Positions 32,400-40,252 of a stretch of DNA of 64,000 bases are shown one piece after another; position 1 is the stretch's first letter, and each line of letters starts with the position of its first letter. The position numbers and the translations under genes are program-made. The notes below the pieces were generated by a model. It saw nothing but the letters and a program-made list of their open reading frames with translations, did not search any database and was not told where the DNA came from. Source of the stretch: Nonomuraea guangzhouensis (GTDB lineage: Bacteria > Actinomycetota > Actinomycetes > Streptosporangiales > Streptosporangiaceae); contig NZ_JAHKRM010000002.1 in NCBI RefSeq assembly GCF_019396345.1, positions 1-64,000 on the forward strand, written 5' to 3'.

Positions 32400-34274
32400 G
32401 TGCTGTTACCCGGGCGTCGGGCTCTCTTGTACGGCGGTCTGGCCATCACGGCCAGCCTCCTGGCGCTGGCCGTCGCTCTGTGGATCGGCGGAGGCGGACC
32501 GCCGCCGCCGATCAAGGGGCTGCCGACTCCCGGCCCGTTGACCGTCTGGGGACTGTCGGTGACGCGGCTGTTCTTGGACCTGTGCTCCATCGCCACGGTG
32601 GGAACGCTGGTCGCCGGCGTGGTCCTCGCCCCCCGCGACACGCCGGAAGCGAACGCCTGCGTACGCGCGGCCGGCTGGTGGGCGCTGGGCTGGGCGGCCT
32701 GTGCGCTGATCACCTACCTGCTGACGCTGTCGAACATCCTCAGCATGCCGGCGAACGAGGTGCTCCGCGACTTCACCCTGCTGAACTTCGGCACCACCCT
32801 CCCCCAGACGCAGGCCATGCTCATCGTGACGTGCACGGCCACGGTCGTGGTGCTCGCCTCCTCCCGGATGAAGGAGGAGGCCGGCCTTCCCCGGTGGACG
32901 GGGGTCGCCCTGCTGGTGACCGCCGGGTTCGGCATGCTCCCTCCGGTCTACGTCGGTCACGCCGCGTCGGCCGGAGATCACGACATCGCGGTCTCCGCGC
33001 TCACGACGCATCTGCTCGCGGCGGCCGTCTGGGTCGGCGGACTGGCGGCCGTGCTGGTCCACTTCCGGCGTTCGGACCGGCTCGCGAGCGTCGTGGCCAG
33101 GTTCAGCACGCTCGCCCTGTGCTGCTTCGTCGCGGTGACGGTGTCCGGCGTGGCCGGCGCCTGGGTCCGGATGGACACGGTGCCGCAACTGTGGACGACC
33201 CGCTACGGCGTGCTCGTCCTGGGCAAGGTGACGGCGCTGGTGGCCCTGGGCGTGTTCGGGATGATCCACCGCCGCCGCACCATCGCCGCGATCGCCGAAC
33301 GTACGACACGAGGCACCTTCACCCGGCTGGCCACCGGCGAGTTGATGGTGATGGCCGCGGCCACGGGACTGGCCGCCGGCCTGTCGCGCTCCGCGCCACC
33401 CGCCAGCGGCGGCCACAACGACCTGCTGGGCTACGACCTGGCGCCCTACTCGATCGGCGCGCTGCTCACCGAGATCCGGCTCAACCCGCTCGTCCTGCTC
33501 GCCCTGGCGCTTCCGGCCGCCGCCTATCTCGCCGGGGTACGCAGGCTGGCCCGCACCGGCGACCCGTGGCCGGTGGGCCGTACTCTCGCCTGGTTCGCCG
33601 GGCTGGCGGTGCTGGCGGCGGTGCTGGTGGGCGGCGTGAGCGGCTACGCGCGGGCGATGCCGTCGGCGCACGCCCTGCAGTACACGGTGCTCCACGTCAT
33701 CGGGCCGCTGCTGCTGGCCTTCGGGGCACCGCTGACACTGACCGCGCGGGCCATCACCCCCGGATCGCAGTACGGCGACCTCGCCTCGGCCCTCCTGCGC
33801 GGCCGCCTGGCCGCGCGGCTCACTCATCCGATGGCCGCCCTGGCCGTGTACGTGCTGCCGGTCGTCATCCTGTACGGCACCGGCTGGCTGGCCTGGTCGG
33901 CCGCCAACCAGGCGGTCCACCTGCTCACCCAGGTGCTGTTCTTCGGCACCGGGCTGCTGTGCTGCTGGCTGCTGGCCGGGGTCGATCCCCTGCCGCGGCC
34001 GATCGCGCGGCGGGATCGCGCGTGGCTGCTCGGGGCCGTCGTCGCGGTACAGGTGGTAGTCGGCCTGTTCCTGCTGGCCGGGCCGGTGCTGGGCCAGGAG
34101 TGGTTCGCGCAGGTGGCTCCGCGCGGCGTGCCGAGCGTGGCGGCCGAGCAGCGGATGGCCGGCCTGGTGTACCTGGCCCTGCCCGTGCCGGCGCTCGCCG
34201 CGCTGGCCGTACGGCTGATCCGGTCGCGGAAGACCGCCCTGCGGCTCGTCGCCCGCGTGGACGTGCGGGTGTGA
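32400..34274 (+). CDS. CopD / CtaG fusion membrane protein (copper handling, cytochrome oxidase assembly)
   Basis: This protein of about 624 residues has 14 or more hydrophobic segments. The N-terminal half is CopD-like (HLLAAAVWVGGLAAVLVHFRR, GKVTALVALG) and the C-terminal half CtaG/caa3-assembly-like (HALQYTVLHVIGPLLLAFGAPLTL, with NQAVHLLTQVLFF). It likely handles copper at the membrane or delivers it to cytochrome oxidase. I chose GTG at 32400 because AAAGGAGG lies 5 bp upstream. ATG at 32376, eight codons earlier, has no comparable site. The neighbouring cobalt genes begin after a separate riboswitch, so co-regulation is not evident. Confidence 0.88.
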   Translation: MLLPGRRALLYGGLAITASLLALAVALWIGGGGPPPPIKGLPTPGPLTVWGLSVTRLFLDLCSIATVGTLVAGVVLAPRDTPEANACVRAAGWWALGWAACALITYLLTLSNILSMPANEVLRDFTLLNFGTTLPQTQAMLIVTCTATVVVLASSRMKEEAGLPRWTGVALLVTAGFGMLPPVYVGHAASAGDHDIAVSALTTHLLAAAVWVGGLAAVLVHFRRSDRLASVVARFSTLALCCFVAVTVSGVAGAWVRMDTVPQLWTTRYGVLVLGKVTALVALGVFGMIHRRRTIAAIAERTTRGTFTRLATGELMVMAAATGLAAGLSRSAPPASGGHNDLLGYDLAPYSIGALLTEIRLNPLVLLALALPAAAYLAGVRRLARTGDPWPVGRTLAWFAGLAVLAAVLVGGVSGYARAMPSAHALQYTVLHVIGPLLLAFGAPLTLTARAITPGSQYGDLASALLRGRLAARLTHPMAALAVYVLPVVILYGTGWLAWSAANQAVHLLTQVLFFGTGLLCCWLLAGVDPLPRPIARRDRAWLLGAVVAVQVVVGLFLLAGPVLGQEWFAQVAPRGVPSVAAEQRMAGLVYLALPVPALAALAVRLIRSRKTALRLVARVDVRV

Positions 34275-34309
34275 GACTCCTTGAGCTGCGCGTTCTTGTT
34301 GGGCGTGTT

Positions 34310-34450
34310 GACGAGAACGGGATGAAGGGATACGTTCCGGTAGATTTCACGATTGGCCAAGGGAAATCCGGTGAGATGCCGGTGCGGACGCGCCACTGTA
34401 TCCGGGACGTAGATCCCGGGAGCCAGGTCGCTTGGCCACCGTGACCTCGT
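34310..34450 (+). ncRNA. Cobalamin riboswitch controlling cbtB-cbtA
   Basis: The leader contains the conserved aptamer core: AAATCCGGTGAGATGCCGG, GCGGAC, GCCACTGTA and, at about 34420, GGGAGCCAGG. Flanking GGCCAAG and CTTGGCC segments can pair around the core. A GGGAC/ATCCC segment just before the GAGGAGG ribosome-binding site of cbtB suggests translational control. Cobalamin binding should lower cobalt-uptake expression. Edges are approximate. Confidence 0.88.
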
Positions 34451-34482
34451 TAGTTGGGACGCGTCATCCCTGAGGAGGCACT

Positions 34483-34674
34483 ATGAGTGGCCTGACCACT
34501 CCCACGTCCGTACCCTTCCCCCGCCTGCGCCCATGGCTGCTGGCCGCCGTACCCCTGCTCCTGCTGGTGGCCTATCTGGTCCTGATGGACAACGGAGCGA
34601 TCTCACAGACCGGCAACTACCTCCACGAACTCATGCACGACGGGCGGCACCTGCTCGGCGTGCCGTGCCACTAG
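34483..34674 (+). CDS. cbtB: CbtB, small subunit of a predicted cobalt transporter
   Basis: This 63-residue protein has a single membrane helix (residues about 18-38) and the family's C-terminal metal-binding tail, LHELMHDGRHLLGVPCH, rich in His and ending in Cys-His. CbtAB is a predicted cobalt transporter found under cobalamin riboswitches, as here. The ATG has GAGGAGG 5 bp upstream. cbtA follows 8 bp later. Confidence 0.95.
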   Translation: MSGLTTPTSVPFPRLRPWLLAAVPLLLLVAYLVLMDNGAISQTGNYLHELMHDGRHLLGVPCH

Positions 34675-34682
34675 GGGTCAGC

Positions 34683-35435
34683 GTGGTGCGCACCCTGCTG
34701 GTCAGGGGGCTGCTTCTGGGCCTGCTGGCCGGCCTGATCGCCGGTGGTTTCGCGTTCGCCTTCGGTGAGCCGAGTGTGGACAGCGCGATCGCCCTGGAAG
34801 AAGCCGCCCAGCCGCCCGCTGCCGAGGCGGCCGGTCACGATCACGGAGAGGAGGCGGTGGTCAGCAGACCCGGCCAGAAGGCCGGGCTGTTCCTGGCCAC
34901 CGGGCTGTACGGGATGGCCGTGGGCGGGGTGTTCGCCCTGGTGTTCGCGGGTTTGCGGGGGCGGGTCGGCCCTCGCTCCGAGGGCGGGCTCGCGCTGGCT
35001 GCCGCCGCCACCGGCTTCGTGGCCATCATTCTTCTTCCGTTCCTGAAATATCCTGCCAATCCACCGGCGGTCGGCGATCCGGAGACGATCAACAGCCGCA
35101 CCCTGCTGTACGTGATCATGATCGGGGTGGGGCTGGCCTCGACCGCGATCGCGGTGGCGAGTGCGCGGCGGATGCAGGGCGGCGGCCCGTGGGCACGCTG
35201 GCTCGTCACGGTGGTGACGTTCCTGGTGCCGGTGATCGCCGCCTGGGTGCTGCTGCCCGGCGTCAACGAGGTGCCCGCGAACTTCCCCGCGACCTTGCTG
35301 TGGGAGTTCAGGCTCGCGTCGCTGGGTACGCAGCTGGTCTTCTGGACCGCGTTCGGTGTGCTCTTCGGCTGGGCCTGCGATCGAGCGGCCCGCCGCCCGG
35401 CCGCGGTTCCCGTCGCGGTGCCCACGCCGAGCTGA
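34683..35435 (+). CDS. cbtA: CbtA, membrane subunit of a predicted cobalt transporter
   Basis: This 250-residue protein has about five or six membrane helices and matches CbtA: an N-terminal GLLAGLIAGGFAFAFGEP helix, a His-containing loop (AAGHDHGEE) before helix 2, and GLYGMAVGGVFALVF. It would form the cobalt-import pore with CbtB to feed corrin synthesis. Two adjacent GTG codons (34683, 34686) follow AGGGG; either could start. The gene lies in the riboswitch-controlled operon with the chelatase, cobO and cobB. Confidence 0.93.
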   Translation: MVRTLLVRGLLLGLLAGLIAGGFAFAFGEPSVDSAIALEEAAQPPAAEAAGHDHGEEAVVSRPGQKAGLFLATGLYGMAVGGVFALVFAGLRGRVGPRSEGGLALAAAATGFVAIILLPFLKYPANPPAVGDPETINSRTLLYVIMIGVGLASTAIAVASARRMQGGGPWARWLVTVVTFLVPVIAAWVLLPGVNEVPANFPATLLWEFRLASLGTQLVFWTAFGVLFGWACDRAARRPAAVPVAVPTPS

Positions 35436-35440
35436 GAGCG

Positions 35441-36019
35441 GTGCTGTTCGTACGGCAGGCCGGCACGCCGGGAACACGGTCGGCCTGCTTCCCCATGGAC
35501 GACCCCACGGACGACCCCATAGGCGTCCACGCCGACCCGTCGAGCCTGGCCAGAGCCGCGGCCCTGGCCAGGGTCAGGTCCTGGACGGGTCCGGCGCTGG
35601 TGGCCCCGGCCAGGGCCGCCGGCCAGACCGCCGCCGCCATGGGACTGCGGCCGTCGGTGGTCCGGGCGCTCGCGGAGGCCGATCACGGCAGGTGGAGCGG
35701 CCTGCCGTACGCGAAGGTCGCCGAGGCCGAACCGGACGCCCTGGCGAGCTGGCTCGCCGACCCGCACGCCACGCCCCACGGCGGTGAGAGCCTGGCCGCG
35801 CTGGCGGCCCGCGTCGCGGCCTGGCTCGACGCGGAACGCCGCTCCCCCACCATCGTGATCTGCGACGTGGGGGTGATCAGGGCCGCCCTCGGCCACGCGC
35901 TCGGGCTGAACCCCCTGGTCACCACCCGCTTCGACCTGGCGCCGCTGTCCACCACCGAACTGTCCAGCACGCGCGGCGGCTGGCGCGTCGCGCATGTCAA
36001 CCGGAAGGCCACCCTTTGA
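35441..36019 (+). CDS. Histidine-phosphatase-fold protein lacking both catalytic histidines
   Basis: The 192-residue product has the outline of the phosphoglycerate mutase/CobC superfamily: an N-terminal strand then R, a central R (APARAAGQTA), EADHGRWSG, and a C-terminal GVIRAALGHALG helix. The phosphorylated His of the RHG motif is absent (FVRQAG), and the second His of the usual SHGGVIR is Asp (CDVGVIR). It is therefore unlikely to dephosphorylate alpha-ribazole phosphate like CobC and may be a structural or binding protein. GTG at 35441 follows a weak GAGAG site; the stop overlaps the TTG start of the chelatase gene. Confidence 0.75.
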   Translation: MLFVRQAGTPGTRSACFPMDDPTDDPIGVHADPSSLARAAALARVRSWTGPALVAPARAAGQTAAAMGLRPSVVRALAEADHGRWSGLPYAKVAEAEPDALASWLADPHATPHGGESLAALAARVAAWLDAERRSPTIVICDVGVIRAALGHALGLNPLVTTRFDLAPLSTTELSSTRGGWRVAHVNRKATL

Positions 36020-38199
36020 TCGTCACCTACCCGTTCAGCGCCGTCGTGGGACTCGCGGACCTGAAGCTGGCGCTGGTGCTCAACGCCGTCTCGCCGCGCG
36101 TGGGCGGTGTGCTCGTACGCGGCGAGAAGGGCACCGCCAAGTCCACCATCGTCCGCGCGCTGGCCGCCCAGCTCCCGCCCGTGGACGTCGTGGCGGGCTG
36201 CCGCTTCGCCTGCGATCCCGCCGCGCCGGGCGACGAGTGCCCCGACGGGCCGCACGAGCCGGGCGAACAGTGGCTCCGCCGCCCCGCCTCGCTGGTGGAG
36301 CTGCCCGTCGGCGCCTCCGAAGACCGGCTGGCCGGCTCGCTCGACGTGGAGCGGGCGCTGACCGAGGGCGTGAAGGCGTTCGAGCCCGGCCTGCTGGCCG
36401 CCGCGCACCGCGGCGTGCTCTACGTGGACGAGGTGAACCTGCTCCACGACCATCTGGTCGACCTGCTGCTGGACGCGGCCGCCCTCGGGATCTGCTACGT
36501 CGAGCGCGAGTCGGTGTCGGTACGGCACGCGGCCCGGTTCCTCCTGGTCGGCACCATGAACCCGGAGGAGGGCGAACTACGGCCGCAACTCCTCGACCGG
36601 TTCGGCCTGACGGTGAAGGTGAAGGCGTCCCGCGACCCCGCCGAACGGGCCGAGGTGGTACGGCGGCGCCTGGCCTTCGACGCCGATCCCGGCGCCTTCG
36701 CCGGCCGGTGGACGGCGGAGGAGTCGGCCCTGGCCGAACGGATCGCGCAGGCGAGGGCCAGGGTGCCCGGGGTGCGGCTGCCCGATGTCCGGCTCACGCA
36801 GATCGCCACGGTGTGTGCCGCGTTCGAGGTGGACGGGCTCCGCGCCGACCTGGTCACGGCCAACGCCGCCATCGCGCACGCCGCCTGGCAGGGCCGGGAC
36901 GTCGTGACGACCGAGGACGTACGTGCGGCCGCCCGTCTGTCGCTGCCGCATCGGCGGCGGCGTGACCCGTTCGACGCGCCGGGGCTGGACGAGTCGCTGC
37001 TGGAGGACCTGCTGGCCCGGACATCAGAGGACGAACGCCCTGACGGTCCCGACGGCCCCGACGGCCCCGGAGGCCCCGGAGGTGCCGGAGGCGCGGACGG
37101 CCCCGGAGGCGCCGACGGCCCTGGCGATCCCGGAGGCCCCGACGATCCCGGCGGCGCCGGAGGCCCGGACTATCCCGGAGGTTCCGGAGGTCCCGGAGGT
37201 CCCGGATGTGCTGATGGTGCCGGCGATCCCGCGGCCTCCGGCCCTGACCGGCCGGACGGCGGGCCTAGAGACGCCGTGCCCGGCTACCCCGCCGGCACAC
37301 ACCTCCAGGACCCGGCCGAGGAACGACCGAGAGGCCCCAGCCGGGGCACGTCCGGCGGCTCGGGTCAGGACGGTCCGGCATCCTCAGCGGCGGGAAGCGG
37401 CCAGGTGGCCGTGGTCGCGGAGCCGTACCGGGTGCCGCTGTTGAAGGTGCCGGGGCTGGGCGAGGGCGTGGCGGGGCGGCGGTCGCGGGCGCGGACGTCG
37501 CAGGGCCGCGCCACCGGCTCGCGGTCGCCTGCCGGGCGGGTCCGCGACCTCCACCTGCCGGCGACCGTGCTGGCCGCGGCGCCGTACCAGAAGGAACGCG
37601 GGCGCACGGGACCCGGCCTGCTGCTCCGCGAGGGCGACCTGCGCGAGGTCGTGCGCGAGGGCAGGGAGGGCAACCTCGTGCTGTTCGTGGTGGACGCGAG
37701 CGGCTCGATGGCCGCCCGCAAGCGGATGACCGCGGTCAAGACCGCCGTGCTGAGCCTGCTGCTCGACGCCTACCAGCGGCGGGACAAGATCGGCCTGGTC
37801 ACGTTCAGGGGCACTACCGCCGAGCTGGCGCTGCCGCCGACCTCGTCGGTCGAGGCGGGCGCCGCCAGGCTCCGCTCGCTGCCCACCGGGGGCCGCACCC
37901 CGCTGGCGGCCGGGCTGGCGCGCGCGGCGGAGGTGCTGCGGGTGGAGCGGTTGCGCGACCCCGCGCGGCGCCCGCTGCTGGTGGTGGTGACCGACGGCCG
38001 CGCCACCTCGGGCGGAGACGTGGACAGGGCCGCGGCCCTGCTCGGCGGTACGGCGAGCGTGGTCGTCGACTGCGAGAGCGGCCCGGTCCGGCTCGGTCTG
38101 GCTGTCAGGCTGGCGCGCCGGCTACGGGCACCGGCCATCTCACTCGACTCGCTGTCCGACCTCGGCTCGGTCGTACGTGACTACAGGAAGGCGGGCTGA
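36016..38199 (+). CDS. Fused ChlI/ChlD-type AAA+ and VWA subunit of cobaltochelatase
   Basis: This 727-residue protein joins a BchI/ChlI AAA+ domain to a ChlD von Willebrand domain, and with CobN would insert cobalt into hydrogenobyrinic acid a,c-diamide, replacing CobS/CobT. Walker A is GEKGTAKST (residues about 36-44), Walker B is VLYVDEVN, and the arginine-finger region is GELRPQLLDRFG. The VWA MIDAS is DASGSM (near 561), with further TFRG and TDGRATSGG elements. Between them lies a low-complexity Gly-Pro-Asp linker (37021-37245) with collagen-like triplets. The TTG start at 36016 overlaps the preceding stop as TTGA; ATP-dependent coupling with CobN, encoded nearby, is inferred. Confidence 0.9.
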   Translation: MIVTYPFSAVVGLADLKLALVLNAVSPRVGGVLVRGEKGTAKSTIVRALAAQLPPVDVVAGCRFACDPAAPGDECPDGPHEPGEQWLRRPASLVELPVGASEDRLAGSLDVERALTEGVKAFEPGLLAAAHRGVLYVDEVNLLHDHLVDLLLDAAALGICYVERESVSVRHAARFLLVGTMNPEEGELRPQLLDRFGLTVKVKASRDPAERAEVVRRRLAFDADPGAFAGRWTAEESALAERIAQARARVPGVRLPDVRLTQIATVCAAFEVDGLRADLVTANAAIAHAAWQGRDVVTTEDVRAAARLSLPHRRRRDPFDAPGLDESLLEDLLARTSEDERPDGPDGPDGPGGPGGAGGADGPGGADGPGDPGGPDDPGGAGGPDYPGGSGGPGGPGCADGAGDPAASGPDRPDGGPRDAVPGYPAGTHLQDPAEERPRGPSRGTSGGSGQDGPASSAAGSGQVAVVAEPYRVPLLKVPGLGEGVAGRRSRARTSQGRATGSRSPAGRVRDLHLPATVLAAAPYQKERGRTGPGLLLREGDLREVVREGREGNLVLFVVDASGSMAARKRMTAVKTAVLSLLLDAYQRRDKIGLVTFRGTTAELALPPTSSVEAGAARLRSLPTGGRTPLAAGLARAAEVLRVERLRDPARRPLLVVVTDGRATSGGDVDRAAALLGGTASVVVDCESGPVRLGLAVRLARRLRAPAISLDSLSDLGSVVRDYRKAG

Positions 38200-38260
38200 C
38201 ATGCCGCACGCCCTCAGCTCGGCCGTACGCGACCACAGGAAGGCGGTCTGACATGCCGCA
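38165..38260 (+). repeat. 52-bp tandem duplication of the chelatase/cobO junction creating a 16-codon micro-ORF
   Basis: Positions 38165-38208 recur at 38217-38260 with 40 of 44 bases identical. The unit contains the last codons of the chelatase gene, its stop, and the ATGCCGCA start of the next gene. The duplication leaves a micro-ORF at 38201-38251 encoding MPHALSSAVRDHRKAV, which mirrors the chelatase tail. It starts one base after the chelatase stop and ends one base before the cobO ATG. Confidence 0.9.
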
Positions 38261-38855
38261 GGGCAGGCCCGAGGTCGTCCCGGATGACGGACTCACCACC
38301 CGGCAACGCCGCACCAGGCCGTTGCTCATGGTGCACACCGGCCCCGGCAAGGGGAAGTCGACGGCGGCCTTCGGGATGGCGTTGCGGGCCTGGAACCAGG
38401 GCTGGCCGATCGGCGTGTTCCAGTTCGTGAAGTCGGCCAAGTGGCGCATCGGCGAGGAACGGGCTCTCACCGTACTCGGCGCCACCGGCGAGGGCGGCCC
38501 GGTGACCTGGCACAAGATGGGCGAGGGCTGGTCGTGGATCCAGCGGCCCGGCACGCAGGAGGACCACGCCGCCGACGCGCGCGAGGGCTGGGCGCAGATC
38601 AAGCGCGATCTGGCCGCCGAGACGTACCGCTTCTATGTGCTGGACGAGTTCACGTACCCGCTGAAGTGGGGCTGGCTCGACCTGGACGACGTACTGGAGA
38701 CGCTCACCACCAGGCCGGGCAGCCAGCATGTGGTGATCACCGGCAGGGACGCGCCCGAACGGCTGCTGGAGACGGCCGATCTGGTGACCGAGATGGGCAA
38801 GGTCCGCCATCCCATGGACGCCGGGCAGAAGGGGCAGAAAGGCATCGAGTGGTAG
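38253..38855 (+). CDS. cobO: Cob(I)yrinic acid a,c-diamide adenosyltransferase
   Basis: This 200-residue CobA/CobO/BtuR-family enzyme transfers the 5'-deoxyadenosyl group of ATP to the corrin cobalt. It has the family P-loop GPGKGKSTAAFG (residues about 30-41), WNQGWPIGVFQFVK, YVLDEFTYPLKWGW and a TGRDAP motif. Length is normal. The ATG at 38253 is one base after the stop of the micro-ORF produced by the junction duplication, and its TAG stop lies inside the start region of cobB, so tight coupling is likely. Confidence 0.95.
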   Translation: MPQGRPEVVPDDGLTTRQRRTRPLLMVHTGPGKGKSTAAFGMALRAWNQGWPIGVFQFVKSAKWRIGEERALTVLGATGEGGPVTWHKMGEGWSWIQRPGTQEDHAADAREGWAQIKRDLAAETYRFYVLDEFTYPLKWGWLDLDDVLETLTTRPGSQHVVITGRDAPERLLETADLVTEMGKVRHPMDAGQKGQKGIEW

Positions 38856-40252
38856 TCCCGCGCCTGGTCATCGCGGCACCCTCGTCGGGCAGCGGCAAGA
38901 CGACGGTGGCGACCGGCCTGATGGCGGCGCTGCGGGCCCGCGGGCTGGCGGTCTCGCCGCACAAGGTGGGGCCCGACTACATCGACCCCGGCTACCACGC
39001 GCTCGCGACCAGCCGGCCAGGGCGCAACCTCGACCCCTGGCTGGTCGGCGAGGACCGCGTGGTGCCGCTGTTCGCGCACGGTGCCGCGGGGTGCGACATC
39101 GCGGTGGTCGAGGGGGTGATGGGCCTGTTCGACGGCAAGGGAGAGACGGACTTCGCCTCGACCGCGCACGTCGCCCGCCTTCTGGGCGCGCCGGTTGTGC
39201 TGGTCGTGGACGCGGCCCGGCAGAGCAGGTCGGTGGCCGCCGTCGTGCATGGTTTCGCCACGTTCGACCCGCGGGTGCGGGTGGGCGGGGTGGTGCTCAA
39301 CCGCGTCGGGTCCGACCGGCACGAGGAGCTGTGCCGGGCCGCACTGGCCGAGGCGGGAGTGCGGGTACTGGGCGCGATCCGCCGCGACGACGCCGTCGCC
39401 ACGCCTTCCCGGCATCTCGGGCTGGTGCCCGCGGCGGAGCGAACGGCCGAGGCGGTGGCCACGGTGGACCGGCTCGGCGCCCTGGTGACCCGCTCGTGCG
39501 ACCTCGATGCCCTGGTACGACTGGCCCACTCGGCACCTCCGCTGACCTGCACTCCCTGGGACCCGGCCGTGGCGATCGGGATGACCGGCGAGGCGACCCG
39601 TGGGGCGACCCGCGAGATGACCGGCGAGGCGACCGGGCAGGCGGGTCGTGGTCCGGAGCGGGTTGTGGTGGCGGTGGCGGGTGGGGCGGCGTTCACGTTC
39701 GGCTATGCCGAGCACGTGGAGCTGTTGCGGGCCGCCGGAGCCGAGGTGGCCGTGTTCGACCCGCTCCGCGACGAGGCCCTGCCCGCCGGGACGGGCGCGG
39801 TGGTGATCGGCGGCGGGTTCCCTGAGATGTACGCCGCGGAGTTGTCCGCCAACGAGCCGCTGCGCGAGCAGGTGGCGGCCTTCGACGGCCCCATCGCGGC
39901 GGAGTGCGCCGGGCTGCTGTACCTGTGCCAGGAGCTGGACGGGCAGCGGATGTGCGGACGCGTGCCCGGAGTCGCCCGGATGAGCGACCGGCTCACGCTG
40001 GGCTACCGGGACGCGGTGGCCGTCCGCCGATCGCTGCTCACTGAGCCGGGCGAGCGGTTCATGGGACACGAGTTCCACCGGACCGTGGTGGAACGGGTCG
40101 TGGTCGAGCCGCTCTTCCGCTGGCCGGGCGGCGCCGACGGGTTCGGTGATCCCCTACTCACCGCGTCCTACCTGCACCTGCACTGGGCCGGCAGCCCGGC
40201 GGCGGCTCAGCGGCTGGTGTCGTCCTCCAGGTCGCCCTCGGTCTTGAGGTAG
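38849..40252 (+). CDS. cobB: Hydrogenobyrinic acid a,c-diamide synthase
   Basis: This 467-residue glutamine-dependent amidotransferase amidates corrin side chains a and c. The N-terminal ATPase domain shows APSSGSGKTTVATGLMAAL, KVGPDYIDPGYH and VEGVMGLFDG. The C-terminal class I glutaminase-type domain has AECAGLLYL with the catalytic Cys and a late FMGHEFH motif. The domain junction holds an 18-bp direct repeat (39581-39598 and 39617-39634) giving two copies of MTGEAT. GTG at 38849 overlaps the cobO stop. The 3' end overlaps convergent cobN by 46 bp. Confidence 0.95.
   Translation: MVVPRLVIAAPSSGSGKTTVATGLMAALRARGLAVSPHKVGPDYIDPGYHALATSRPGRNLDPWLVGEDRVVPLFAHGAAGCDIAVVEGVMGLFDGKGETDFASTAHVARLLGAPVVLVVDAARQSRSVAAVVHGFATFDPRVRVGGVVLNRVGSDRHEELCRAALAEAGVRVLGAIRRDDAVATPSRHLGLVPAAERTAEAVATVDRLGALVTRSCDLDALVRLAHSAPPLTCTPWDPAVAIGMTGEATRGATREMTGEATGQAGRGPERVVVAVAGGAAFTFGYAEHVELLRAAGAEVAVFDPLRDEALPAGTGAVVIGGGFPEMYAAELSANEPLREQVAAFDGPIAAECAGLLYLCQELDGQRMCGRVPGVARMSDRLTLGYRDAVAVRRSLLTEPGERFMGHEFHRTVVERVVVEPLFRWPGGADGFGDPLLTASYLHLHWAGSPAAAQRLVSSSRSPSVLR
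39581..39634 (+). repeat. Direct repeat in the cobB interdomain linker
   Basis: The 18 bases ATGACCGGCGAGGCGACC occur twice, 36 bp apart and in frame, encoding MTGEAT twice between the ATPase and glutaminase domains. It is probably a benign linker expansion. Confidence 0.9.

Noticed and set aside
35441..36019. Functional CobC (alpha-ribazole phosphatase)
   Set aside because: Both catalytic histidines are absent (RQA for RHG, Asp for the second His).
37021..37245. True collagen-like structural domain in the chelatase
   Set aside because: The triplets are irregular and the tract sits exactly where this family has a disordered acidic Pro-rich linker, so a linker expansion is the simpler reading.
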